In this document: positions 8,498 to 14,865 of the stretch, piece after piece | Layout: each line of letters begins with the position of its first letter | Numbering within the stretch: the stretch's first letter is position 1 | Source: Clostridia bacterium | GTDB lineage: Bacteria; Bacillota; Clostridia; Christensenellales; Aristaeellaceae | NCBI GenBank assembly: GCA_016296675.1 | Contig: JAEDIV010000057.1 | Span: forward strand, 1-14,865 | DNA length: 14,865 bases | Reading direction: 5' to 3' | Position numbers and translations under genes: made by a program | The notes under the pieces: generated by a model | What the model saw: only the letters and a program-made list of their open reading frames with translations | What the model was told of the DNA's origin: nothing | The model's database searches: none

Positions 8498-9010
8498 ATG
8501 AAGCTCCGATTGGTAAAAGCATCAATTCAATATCGCGCACAGATCACTGATATGCTGGATGAATGGTATAAAACAGGCGAAAAAATCATCCCCTATGCCA
8601 TCCGCCGTCTGGACTATCACGATTTTGATTCTTACTGTGCAAACCTTGAAATCAAGGATGAAAAAAGCGGCCTTGTTCCGGACTCCACCTTTTTCTGCCT
8701 CGATGAGGACAGGAATATCATCGTCGGCGCCGTGAATATCCGCCACTATCTGAACGAATCGCTGTTATTAAACGGCGGACATATCGGCGACGGCGTTCGT
8801 CCGTCGGAACGCAGAAAGGGCATCGCAACGCAAATGATCCGTCTGGCCCTGGATGAATGCCGGAAGCTGGGCATTGAAAAGGTATTGATGGTTTGCAATA
8901 AAGAGAATATCGCATCCGCAAAAAGTATCCGAAAAAACGGCGGTGTTCTCGAAAACGAAATCGAAGCGGACGGCATTACCGAGCAAAGATACTGGATTCA
9001 GCTGGAATGA
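8498..9010 (+). CDS. GNAT family N-acetyltransferase
   Basis: The product is 170 residues with the GNAT fold. The acetyl-CoA pyrophosphate-binding motif is visible as G-x-R-P-S-E-R-R-K-G-I-A (mid-C-terminal). It is preceded by a beta-strand segment (IGDGV) and followed by LALDECRKLGIEKVLMVCNKENIASAKSI, where the Asn and Ser/Ala residues are typical of the last conserved motif. It resembles the predicted-acetyltransferase group whose substrates are unknown (small molecule or protein amine). It is cytoplasmic. A TTG-initiated extension to 8480 is rejected because GGTGAGGTGA lies inside it and sits correctly before ATG 8498. Repeat copy 3 and a terminator follow. Confidence 0.88.
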   Translation: MKLRLVKASIQYRAQITDMLDEWYKTGEKIIPYAIRRLDYHDFDSYCANLEIKDEKSGLVPDSTFFCLDEDRNIIVGAVNIRHYLNESLLLNGGHIGDGVRPSERRKGIATQMIRLALDECRKLGIEKVLMVCNKENIASAKSIRKNGGVLENEIEADGITEQRYWIQLE

Positions 9011-9037
9011 TCAAATGAGCGCAAATCAGACAGCGCC

Positions 9038-9136
9038 TGCTCCCAAAACGCTTCCCCTTTCCGATCCCCTGAAATCCCGCAGGATTTCAGGGGATCGGCC
9101 CTTCCCATCAAAAAAGGTACTTTTTTGATGGCTTGA
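9038..9136 (+). repeat. Dispersed double-hairpin repeat, copy 3
   Basis: This is the most complete copy. Order: a weakly conserved left part (GCTCC, variable bases, ACGCTTCC), hairpin 1 (perfect 17-bp stem 9061-9077 / 9082-9098, loop CGCA, two GATC sites), a short CCCTTC spacer, hairpin 2 (12-bp stem 9105-9116 / 9120-9131, loop GTA), and the end TTGATGGCTTGA. It starts about 27 bases after the GNAT stop in the same orientation and ends exactly where a terminator stem begins. Confidence 0.9.
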
Positions 9137-9174
9137 ATCCCCGGAATTGACGTAAATTCCGGGGATGCTTTTTT
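9137..9174 (+). terminator. Intrinsic terminator of the GNAT gene
   Basis: A perfect 12-bp stem (9137-9148 with 9155-9166; ATCCCCGGAATT) and a 6-base loop are followed by GC and six Ts. It functions on the + strand, after the repeat; no T-run follows on the minus strand. Confidence 0.88.
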
Positions 9175-9208
9175 ATGGAGCAGGGACTGCATGCCTCTGA
9201 CGTTCGGC

Positions 9209-10549
9209 TCATGCGCTGTGCAGGGAATGAATGTGCAAAACGGTTGGATCGATGGGTTCTTCGCTGTTTTTAAGAACATCTTCCTTTTTTCCGTATTTTC
9301 CGTTGGAATTGATATCGGAATAGGGAATTTGCTGCATTTCTTTTGTCGCAATAAAAATCCTTGCGATGTCCCTGACGCTGGCGCTGAAGGTGTGGCGGCT
9401 CTTTTTGCCGTCAAAATCCAGAGCGAAAGAATTCATGTCGCAATCATAAGTGATCTTAACGGCATATTTCCGATCGTATTCATATGGACAAAGAGGCTCG
9501 GTTCTGCCGCCGGAGCGGACATATAGTCTTCCGTCCTCCCGAAATGAGAAAAGCACGGGTACACGGCCTGCGTCATCCTGAAGTTCGATGACTGCCGCGC
9601 CTTTTGAACTGACTTTATTGATCTCAAGCATGAGCGCGATTGTTCCCTGTGCGGAGGGTATGAGCATCCGCTCGGCCGACGCGCGGTCCTGAGGCTCTGT
9701 ATCCTTTAGAACAAGGCTTCCGTTTTCGGTGCGTACGGGCGCCCAAATGGGGGAATAGAGGTTCCATAGGTCTATGGCTTTGGAATCTGAAAAATCATCG
9801 TGAACCGGTGTGTTTTCGCTTTCCGATACGGGTACGGGGATGCAGCTGATCCAGATATCTTCTTTGTTGTTGCTGTAAGTCAGCCAGATGTGCCCGTCCG
9901 GAGACTGCGGATTCCGCTCGCATATTCCCCTCATGTACTGGGGGCCCAGATTTTTGTCGATGCCGCCGTAACGCTGGGGACCCATGTACCCGGTAACCGA
10001 CCGCATGCGGTCAAATGTATGTCCGTCGTCTCCGGTTACGATGGCGATCGGCCAGCGGTGCTGACCGTCGGTTGTGGGGTTATAGATAAGTGCAAATCGT
10101 CCGTCGGATGTGCGCTGCCCCCAGACCTTGCCTGTGGAGGTCCGGATTGTGGGATTTCGGGTGGTTTCGCTCCAGGTTTTTCCGTCGTCTTTGGATACGG
10201 CGCTTAAGCCGTGTTTGTAAACGCCGATCATTTCATGGTCGTTTACGGTATAGAACGACAGCGCTTTTCCGGGTTTTCCTGAAAACAGGGAAGCGTCCCT
10301 CTGCTGCTCTTCATACATCTGATGCAAAACCGCACCGTCGCTTAAAAGTTCGTCGCAGGCGGCAATGAAATCGGTGTCGGCGCTGTCTTTGTAATGCGGG
10401 AAGATGCGAAGGTTTTCCTTTGAGTATCCGGCAGGCGCGTTATAGATAAGAAAGTGGATATCGCCGAGCGTGCCGTCCGGAAAAATCCGGCGGACGGCAC
10501 GGCCTGCGCCCCAGCCGTCGCAGGGAGAGCTTACGTTTCTGTCGTGCAC
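9209..10549 (-). CDS. C-terminal fragment of the interrupted sialidase-like gene
   Basis: Up to 446 residues could be read from GTG 10547-10549, four codons after the TAG, but no ribosome site precedes this GTG. The fragment holds most of the propeller (Asp-boxes near fragment residues 119-126 and in the 170s) and, from about residue 250, the beta-rich C-terminal domain. Its codon pattern and motifs are undamaged, so the interruption looks recent. Confidence 0.45.
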   Translation of the reverse strand: MHDRNVSSPCDGWGAGRAVRRIFPDGTLGDIHFLIYNAPAGYSKENLRIFPHYKDSADTDFIAACDELLSDGAVLHQMYEEQQRDASLFSGKPGKALSFYTVNDHEMIGVYKHGLSAVSKDDGKTWSETTRNPTIRTSTGKVWGQRTSDGRFALIYNPTTDGQHRWPIAIVTGDDGHTFDRMRSVTGYMGPQRYGGIDKNLGPQYMRGICERNPQSPDGHIWLTYSNNKEDIWISCIPVPVSESENTPVHDDFSDSKAIDLWNLYSPIWAPVRTENGSLVLKDTEPQDRASAERMLIPSAQGTIALMLEINKVSSKGAAVIELQDDAGRVPVLFSFREDGRLYVRSGGRTEPLCPYEYDRKYAVKITYDCDMNSFALDFDGKKSRHTFSASVRDIARIFIATKEMQQIPYSDINSNGKYGKKEDVLKNSEEPIDPTVLHIHSLHSA

Positions 10550-10561
10550 GATCCCGTAAAA

Positions 10562-10993
10562 CTACAAAACCAGCATAACGTCGTTCTGCGCCCGGTAAAA
10601 ACCCATGCGCTGATGGGGAACGGTTTGAATCGGATCAGTCAATAAAGGAGATTTCGGACCCTGATACTGCCGGGTCGGCACTTCGATTGATGGGAAAACA
10701 ACCTGAGGAAAGCTCCAGTCCATGCCGTTTTCGCTTGTTGTCAGAAGCGTGTGGCCGGGCACTTCGTGCTCGCTGACCGGATTGGACAGATATTCCAGAT
10801 AAAACCTATCGTGATACCACGAAAGCATCGGCGCATGGTTGTATGTCCAGCCATAGCCGTCCGCCCATTCGGGATGCGCGCGGTTGGCCCTGAGCACCTG
10901 CCAGGTCTTTACGCCGGCAGCATGAGGGAGCCCGCCGTCCTGAAAACGGATATCGGCATAACGGGAATCCTTGACGGTAATCATACTTTCCAT
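10562..10993 (-). CDS. N-terminal fragment of the interrupted sialidase-like gene
   Basis: 143 residues precede the TAG. This part has the intact ribosome site (AGGAGG) and the first Asp-box-like repeat (residues about 87-93). It is too short to form a propeller by itself, so as a separate product it is probably non-functional. Confidence 0.5.
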   Translation of the reverse strand: MESMITVKDSRYADIRFQDGGLPHAAGVKTWQVLRANRAHPEWADGYGWTYNHAPMLSWYHDRFYLEYLSNPVSEHEVPGHTLLTTSENGMDWSFPQVVFPSIEVPTRQYQGPKSPLLTDPIQTVPHQRMGFYRAQNDVMLVL

Positions 10994-11028
10994 AGATTCA
11001 GCCTCCTGATTGAAAATGCTTAAGCGGC

Positions 11029-11065
11029 ATATTTAACAAATATCATGCTGCACCGGATTTGTCAA
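11029..11065 (-). promoter_or_regulatory. Candidate promoter and operator of the sialidase-like gene
   Basis: On the minus strand a perfect TTGACA (11060-11065) is followed 17 bases on by TATTTG (11037-11042), a weak -10. A perfect palindrome ATATTT-AAC-AAATAT (11029-11043) covers the -10, as an operator would. A second palindrome, CGGATA-T-TATCCG (11084-11096), lies upstream. A weak -10 combined with operator-like sites suggests regulated expression, but no regulator gene is nearby. Confidence 0.4.
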
Positions 11066-11126
11066 GGGGGAAGATGCTGTTTACGGATATTATCCGGCGT
11101 ACAGGGAAGCTGTGCCTGCGGCCCAT

Positions 11127-11155
11127 TTGATTCCCGGAAGGATTTATGCTATGAT
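11127..11155 (+). promoter_or_regulatory. Promoter of the DUF2087 gene
   Basis: TTGATT (11127-11132), 17 bases, then TATGAT (11150-11155) with an extended TGC before it. It is divergent from the sialidase-like promoter. Confidence 0.6.
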
Positions 11156-11189
11156 TGTGACACGAACACTTATTCAGTGAGGTGAAAAT

Positions 11190-11495
11190 ATGGATTTCAT
11201 GCTGATTCTCAAAAACTTTTTGGACAGCGATCTGCGTCTAAAGGCTTTTCCCGCCAAACGCAAGATGAAGATTTATGCGCTTTTGTATCTGGCGGAGAAA
11301 TTTGAAAACGGGAAGGAATACTCCGAAAAGGAGGTGGGTGCGCTTTTGAACAGCTGGCACACGTTTTCGGATCCCGCGACGCTCAGGCGCGAAATGTTTG
11401 ATTATGGGTTTCTGGATCGGTCGCGGGACGGCCGGGTGTACAGGAAAAGCGAAAATCAGCCGACTTTGGAAGAACTGGGACTTCGGGAGGAATGA
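11190..11495 (+). CDS. DUF2087 domain protein
   Basis: The product is 101 residues, nearly all of it a DUF2087 domain. It has the family's FLDSDLRLKAFPAKRKMKIYALLYLAEKF start, a YSEKEV helix, and the ending LRREMFDYGFLDRSRDGRVYRK. In Firmicutes this domain occurs alone or fused to DNA-binding or ArsR-type regions, and its winged-helix-like pattern hints at nucleic-acid binding; this is inference. The start has GTGAGGTGA before ATG 11190. It is followed, 85 bases on, by pgi, which has its own promoter. No terminator lies between them, so read-through into pgi is possible. Confidence 0.85.
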   Translation: MDFMLILKNFLDSDLRLKAFPAKRKMKIYALLYLAEKFENGKEYSEKEVGALLNSWHTFSDPATLRREMFDYGFLDRSRDGRVYRKSENQPTLEELGLREE

Positions 11496-11503
11496 AGATT
11501 TCC

Positions 11504-11532
11504 TTGCCATATTCCCTGATTGGTAGTATAAT
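11504..11532 (+). promoter_or_regulatory. Promoter of pgi
   Basis: TTGCCA (11504-11509), 17 bases, then a perfect TATAAT (11527-11532), about 48 bases before the start codon. This fits a strong constitutive promoter. Confidence 0.7.
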
Positions 11533-11580
11533 TTATGCATGATATAAGGCGGCGTTTGTCGCTTAAGGAGGAAACAGATC

Positions 11581-13161
11581 ATGATCAACTGGAAAAATCT
11601 GGACACGCTTGCGTCTTTTGAAAAGCTTGCATCCCTTAAAAAGGTGAACCTTGCATGCGCCATGATGGGCGAAGCAGGCGCCGAGCGCGTGAAGAAATAT
11701 ACGGCTTTCATGGGCGCGGAGATGGATTTTAACTACGGCGCGCGCGCAGTTAATGACGAAATTCTCTCTGCCATGAAGGAATTGGCCGAGGAAGCGCAGC
11801 TTCATGAGAAGTTTGAAGCGCTGTATAACGGCGAAATCATCAACACCGGCGAAAAGAGACTGGTTATGCACCACATGACCCGCGGTCAGCTGGGAAACGA
11901 CGTTGTGGTGGACGGCGTAAACAAGCGTGAATTCTATCTTGAACAGCAGAAGAAGTTTACGGACCTTGCAAACAAGATCCATAACGGCGAAATCACGAAC
12001 GCCGCCGGCGAAAAGTTCACCACCGTTGTCCAGATCGGCATCGGCGGCAGCGATTTGGGCCCCAGAGCCATGTATCTTGCCCTTGAAAACTGGGCGAAGG
12101 TAAACGGATATTTCAAGATGAAGGCCGAGTTCATTTCGAATGTCGACCCGGACGACGCGGCGGCGGTTCTTAAGAACATCGACGTTGCCCATTCCATCTT
12201 TGTCCTTGTTTCCAAGTCCGGCACTACCCTTGAAACCCTCACCAACGAATCCTTCGTAAAAGACGCGCTCAAGAACGCAGGCCTTGACGCTTCCAAGCAC
12301 ATGGTCGCCGTCACCAGCGAAACCTCGCCCCTCGCCAAGAGCCCGGACTATCTCGCCGCGTTCTTCATGGACGACTATATCGGCGGCCGCTATTCCTCCA
12401 CTTCCGCTGTCGGCGGCGTGGTTCTCTCCCTCGCCTTCGGCCCGAAGGTGTTTGAATGCTTCCTGGCCGGCGCGCACGAGGCCGACGAGATCGCCAAGGA
12501 AAAGGACATCTTCAAAAACCCCGCCATGCTCGACGCGGTCATCGGCGTATATGAGCGCAATGTGCTGGGCTATGAAAATACCGCGGTCCTGCCGTATTCC
12601 CAGGCGCTCAGCCGCTTCCCGGCGCACCTTCAGCAGCTGGATATGGAATCAAACGGCAAGAGCGTAAACCGCTTCGGCGAGCCTGTCGACTATTCCACCG
12701 GCCCCGTCATCTTCGGCGAGCCCGGCACCAACGGCCAGCATTCCTTCTATCAGCTTCTCCATCAGGGAACGGACATCATTCCTTTGCAGTTTGTCGGCTT
12801 TAAAAACAGCCAGATGGCGACCGATGTCGTCATTCAGGGCTCTACCAGCCAGCAGAAGCTTTGCGCAAACGTAGCCGCCCAGATCGTTGCCTTTGCATGC
12901 GGAAAAGACGATGAAAACGCGAACAAGAAGTTCGCCGGCGGCCGTCCCTCTTCGATCATCATCGGAAACCAGCTCAAGCCCAAGGCTCTCGGCGCGCTCC
13001 TTGCGCACTATGAAAACAAGGTCATGTTCCAGGGCTTCTTGTGGAATGTGAACAGCTTCGACCAGGAAGGCGTACAGCTTGGCAAGGTGCTTGCCAAGAA
13101 GGTTCTCGCGCACGAAACCGACGGCGCGCTTAAGGTATACAGCGATCTGATGAACATCTAA
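11581..13161 (+). CDS. pgi: Glucose-6-phosphate isomerase
   Basis: The product is 526 residues. It interconverts glucose 6-phosphate and fructose 6-phosphate in glycolysis and gluconeogenesis, in the cytoplasm. Two SIS folds are present. Key blocks are IGIGGSDLGPR (152-162), the phosphate loop VSKSGTTLET (210-219), GGRYSSTSAVGG, QLDMESNGK with catalytic E356, GEPGTNGQHSFYQLLHQG with H387, and FDQEGVQLGK with K502. This is the long, E. coli-like type (about 550), not the ~450-residue type usual in Bacillus. The C-terminal signature has Gln at 499 where the textbook pattern has Glu. The start is ATG 11581 after AAGGAGG. The gene has its own promoter and terminator, and codon use is GC-rich and regular, as for a well-expressed gene. 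Confidence 0.97.
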   Translation: MINWKNLDTLASFEKLASLKKVNLACAMMGEAGAERVKKYTAFMGAEMDFNYGARAVNDEILSAMKELAEEAQLHEKFEALYNGEIINTGEKRLVMHHMTRGQLGNDVVVDGVNKREFYLEQQKKFTDLANKIHNGEITNAAGEKFTTVVQIGIGGSDLGPRAMYLALENWAKVNGYFKMKAEFISNVDPDDAAAVLKNIDVAHSIFVLVSKSGTTLETLTNESFVKDALKNAGLDASKHMVAVTSETSPLAKSPDYLAAFFMDDYIGGRYSSTSAVGGVVLSLAFGPKVFECFLAGAHEADEIAKEKDIFKNPAMLDAVIGVYERNVLGYENTAVLPYSQALSRFPAHLQQLDMESNGKSVNRFGEPVDYSTGPVIFGEPGTNGQHSFYQLLHQGTDIIPLQFVGFKNSQMATDVVIQGSTSQQKLCANVAAQIVAFACGKDDENANKKFAGGRPSSIIIGNQLKPKALGALLAHYENKVMFQGFLWNVNSFDQEGVQLGKVLAKKVLAHETDGALKVYSDLMNI

Positions 13162-13171
13162 AAAGCACATT

Positions 13172-13214
13172 GCCGCGCGGAGCATCCATTCGGATATGTT
13201 CCGCGCGGCGTTTT
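13172..13214 (+). terminator. Intrinsic terminator of pgi
   Basis: A 14-bp stem (13172-13185 with 13196-13209, one G-T pair) built on GCCGCGCGGA has a 10-base loop and is followed by GTTTT. The T-run is short, but the stem is very stable. Confidence 0.8.
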
Positions 13215-13227
13215 CCATGCGAGTATG

Positions 13228-13256
13228 TTGCGCCGCATACGCTGTAATGGTATAAT
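13228..13256 (+). promoter_or_regulatory. Promoter of the flotillin gene
   Basis: A perfect TATAAT (13251-13256) has an extended TGG just before it, with TTGCGC (13228-13233) 17 bases upstream. The weak -35 is compensated by the extended -10. The leader to the start codon is about 75 bases. Confidence 0.6.
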
Positions 13257-13336
13257 TATACTTAAGTCAAGCGCAGGCGTATTTTCTCCTGAGCACAGAT
13301 AGAATGAAAATACAAATGGAAAAAGGGGGATTTCGA

Positions 13337-14770
13337 ATGGAGATATTGCTTATTGTCGGAATCATCGTAGTTTTGATTCTTCTGGTTGCCATCGCGGGCT
13401 ATGTAAAGGCGCCGCCGGACACGGCTTATCTCATTTCCGGTTTCAGAAAGCCTCGCATTCTGATCGGAAAAGCCGGCGTACGCATTCCGTTTTTGGAGAG
13501 ACTGGATAAATTGTCCCTTAAGATGTTCTCTGTAGACGTAAAGACCACCGACTATGTCCCCAATGCCGAATACATCAACGTGAAGGTGGATGCAACGGTA
13601 AAAATCCGCATCGGCCAGAGCGAAAACATGATGACGCTTGCCTCGAAGTTCTTCTTAAACGAAGGCGAGAACATGATCATCAGCCGCGTACAGGATACGC
13701 TTGAAGGCAACATGCGCGAAATCGTTGGCCAGATGCGCCTGGAAGAAATGGTCACCGACCGCAAAGCCTTCGGTGAACGCGTACAGGAAAATGCCATTCC
13801 CGACCTTGAAAAGATGGGTCTTGAGATGATTTCCTTCAACGTTCAGTCGTTCTCCGACCAGAACAACGTAATTGAAGACCTCGGTATCGATAACATTTCT
13901 CAGATCAAGAAGGGCGCCGCCGTTGCCAAAGCGCAGGCTGACCGAGACATCGCCATTGCCCAGGCGCAGGCAGCCAAGGAAGCCAACGACGCAAAAGTGC
14001 AGAGCGAAATGGAAATCGCCGAAAAACAGAACGCGCTCGCCATCCGCCAGGCGGAACTCAAGCAGGTCAGCGACGTCAAGAAAGCGGAAGCCGACGCGGC
14101 GTATTCCATCCAGCAGCATGAGCAGAGAAAGACCATCGAAATTACCTCTGCCAACGCGGACATCGCCAGAGCCGAAAGACACGCAGAGCTTAAGGCAAAG
14201 GAAGTTCAGGTAGCCAAGCAGACGCTCGATGCGGAAATCCGCGCCAAGGCCGACGCTGAACGTTATCGTCAGGAGCAGATTGCACAGGCCGAACTGTTCA
14301 AGCGCCAGAAGGAAGCTGAAGCCAAAAGGTATGAGCAGGAGCAGGAAGCCTACGCCGCAATGAAGATTGCTGAAGCGCAGAAATTTGCGAAAGAGCAGGA
14401 GGCCGAAGGTATTCAGGCTGTAGGTCAGGCAGAAGCCGAAGCCATCCGCGCCAAAGCCCTCGCCGAAGCCGCTGGTATCGATAAAAAGGCCGAGGCGATG
14501 AAGAAGTACGGCGAGGCTGCCGTGGTCGAAATGGTCATGGCTGCGCTTCCTGAAATTGCGAAGAACGTTGCAGAGCCCTTAAGCAAGGTTGACAAGATCA
14601 CCATGTACGGCGAAGGCAACAGTGCAAAGCTCATTCAGGACATCATCAACGGCACCACTCAGGTCACCGAAGGCATCACTGCCGGCATGGGCATTGACAT
14701 TAAGAGCTTGCTCATGGGCGCCATCGGCGGAAAAGTCGTCGCCGCTGCGCAGGAAAACGAAAAAGCATAA
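13337..14770 (+). CDS. Flotillin-like SPFH/band-7 membrane protein
   Basis: The product is 477 residues with an N-terminal membrane segment (about 3-22), an SPFH domain (about 25-190), and a long Ala/Glu/Lys/Gln-rich coiled coil (about 195-390) with the repeated AEA/AQA pattern of flotillins. A Gly-rich C-terminal region follows. It matches YuaG/FloT of Bacillus, which forms membrane microdomain assemblies and affects fluidity and secretion. The frame is open from 13304, but the GGGGGAT ribosome site before ATG 13337 and the immediate membrane segment favour the later start. The NfeD-type partner (YuaF) that often adjoins flotillin genes is absent upstream and not seen in the ~95 bases downstream. 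It has its own promoter, so it appears monocistronic. Confidence 0.92.
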   Translation: MEILLIVGIIVVLILLVAIAGYVKAPPDTAYLISGFRKPRILIGKAGVRIPFLERLDKLSLKMFSVDVKTTDYVPNAEYINVKVDATVKIRIGQSENMMTLASKFFLNEGENMIISRVQDTLEGNMREIVGQMRLEEMVTDRKAFGERVQENAIPDLEKMGLEMISFNVQSFSDQNNVIEDLGIDNISQIKKGAAVAKAQADRDIAIAQAQAAKEANDAKVQSEMEIAEKQNALAIRQAELKQVSDVKKAEADAAYSIQQHEQRKTIEITSANADIARAERHAELKAKEVQVAKQTLDAEIRAKADAERYRQEQIAQAELFKRQKEAEAKRYEQEQEAYAAMKIAEAQKFAKEQEAEGIQAVGQAEAEAIRAKALAEAAGIDKKAEAMKKYGEAAVVEMVMAALPEIAKNVAEPLSKVDKITMYGEGNSAKLIQDIINGTTQVTEGITAGMGIDIKSLLMGAIGGKVVAAAQENEKA

Positions 14771-14783
14771 GAAAACAAATTTA

Positions 14784-14807
14784 GAGCCGCCGGTTTACCG
14801 GCGGCTC
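14784..14807. terminator. Hairpin after flotillin, possibly a minus-strand terminator
   Basis: A perfect 10-bp stem GAGCCGCCGG / CCGGCGGCTC has a TTTA loop. On the + strand no T-run follows (AAGCC). On the minus strand the hairpin is followed by TAAATTTGTTTTC. It may therefore serve a minus-strand gene to the right of the window, as well as slow + strand transcription. Confidence 0.55.
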
Positions 14808-14865
14808 AAGCCATCAACAAACCTCCGGGAGAGGTATGGAGAGGGAGCGCACTTCCTCTCCATTT
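14806..14865 (-). repeat. Possible degenerate relative of the dispersed repeat (cut by window end)
   Basis: Read on the minus strand, this stretch ends in TTGATGGCTTGA (14806-14817) directly before a hairpin, the same order as repeat copies 1 and 3. Upstream of that the sequence differs from them. It carries its own inverted repeat, ATGGAGAGG (14836-14844) with CCTCTCCAT (14855-14863). The shared end is 12 bases long, so the relationship is tentative. Confidence 0.35.

Larger units (their letters stand above)
9209..10993 (-). pseudogene. Sialidase-like (BNR/Asp-box) beta-propeller gene interrupted by an in-frame TAG
   Basis: One frame of 594 codons runs from ATG 10993 to TGA 9209 and is broken only by TAG at 10562-10564; the frame is the same on both sides. 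Asp-box-like repeats typical of sialidase propellers appear as SENGMDW (near residue 90), SKDDGKTW and GDDGHTF. After them comes a C-terminal part rich in beta strands that looks like a lectin-type jelly roll. No signal peptide is visible, so if made it would be cytoplasmic. The start has AGGAGG at 8 bases and a candidate promoter, so the gene is recently broken, read through, or carries a base error. Sialidase activity itself is unproven; other propeller glycosidases share these repeats. Confidence 0.7.

Noticed and set aside
10562..10564. TAG as a recoded codon (pyrrolysine or reassigned amber)
   Set aside because: TAG, with a second TAG two codons on, terminates the L,D-transpeptidase gene in the same window. 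There is no known pyrrolysine protein family here and no visible read-through signal.
11563..12627. 354-codon open frame on the minus strand
   Set aside because: It is antisense to pgi, has low-complexity composition, and has no ribosome site or promoter of its own.

Overview
The window looks like ordinary chromosome from an uncultured Gram-positive Clostridia-type bacterium, probably gut-associated. This is inferred from moderate GC, strong AGGAGG-type ribosome binding sites, the YdiF-like ABC-F ATPase, the rplM-rpsI pair with a structured leader, DUF2087 and flotillin genes, and membrane-anchored surface proteins with Pro-Thr-Pro-Ser linkers. No 16S, tRNA or phage marker is present, so I do not name a genus.

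Layout. 1-91 holds the end of a dispersed repeat and the terminator of an off-window + strand gene. 92-4524 is a four-gene minus-strand operon: ABC-F ATPase, then an O-antigen ligase/polymerase-like membrane protein (starts overlap as TAATG), then an unrecognised 54-residue protein, then a UPF0489 protein. A divergent promoter region separates it from a CapA-like anchored metallophosphatase (4711-5928). CapA converges on an L,D-transpeptidase (6336-7214, minus). Between them lie a bidirectional terminator, a MITE-like element with a large nested palindrome, and a second repeat copy. 7384-8437 is the rplM-rpsI operon with a consensus promoter, a hairpin leader and a terminator. A GNAT acetyltransferase (8498-9010) follows, then the third repeat copy and a terminator. 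It converges on a sialidase-like beta-propeller gene (9209-10993, minus) that is broken by one in-frame TAG. Then come a DUF2087 gene, pgi and a stand-alone flotillin gene, all on the + strand, and at the end a hairpin next to a possible degenerate relative of the repeat.

How the genes fit together. rplM/rpsI, pgi and the ABC-F gene are housekeeping functions. The ligase-like protein, CapA-like protein, L,D-transpeptidase and flotillin act at the envelope. The most notable non-coding signal is the ~100-bp double-hairpin repeat. All three copies lie in convergent (tail-to-tail) gaps, or gaps inferred to be convergent. Each is read in the same direction as the gene just upstream, and two run directly into an intrinsic terminator. 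No copy was seen in the divergent or head-to-tail gaps. I found no CRISPR array, integrase, intact insertion sequence, tRNA or rRNA.
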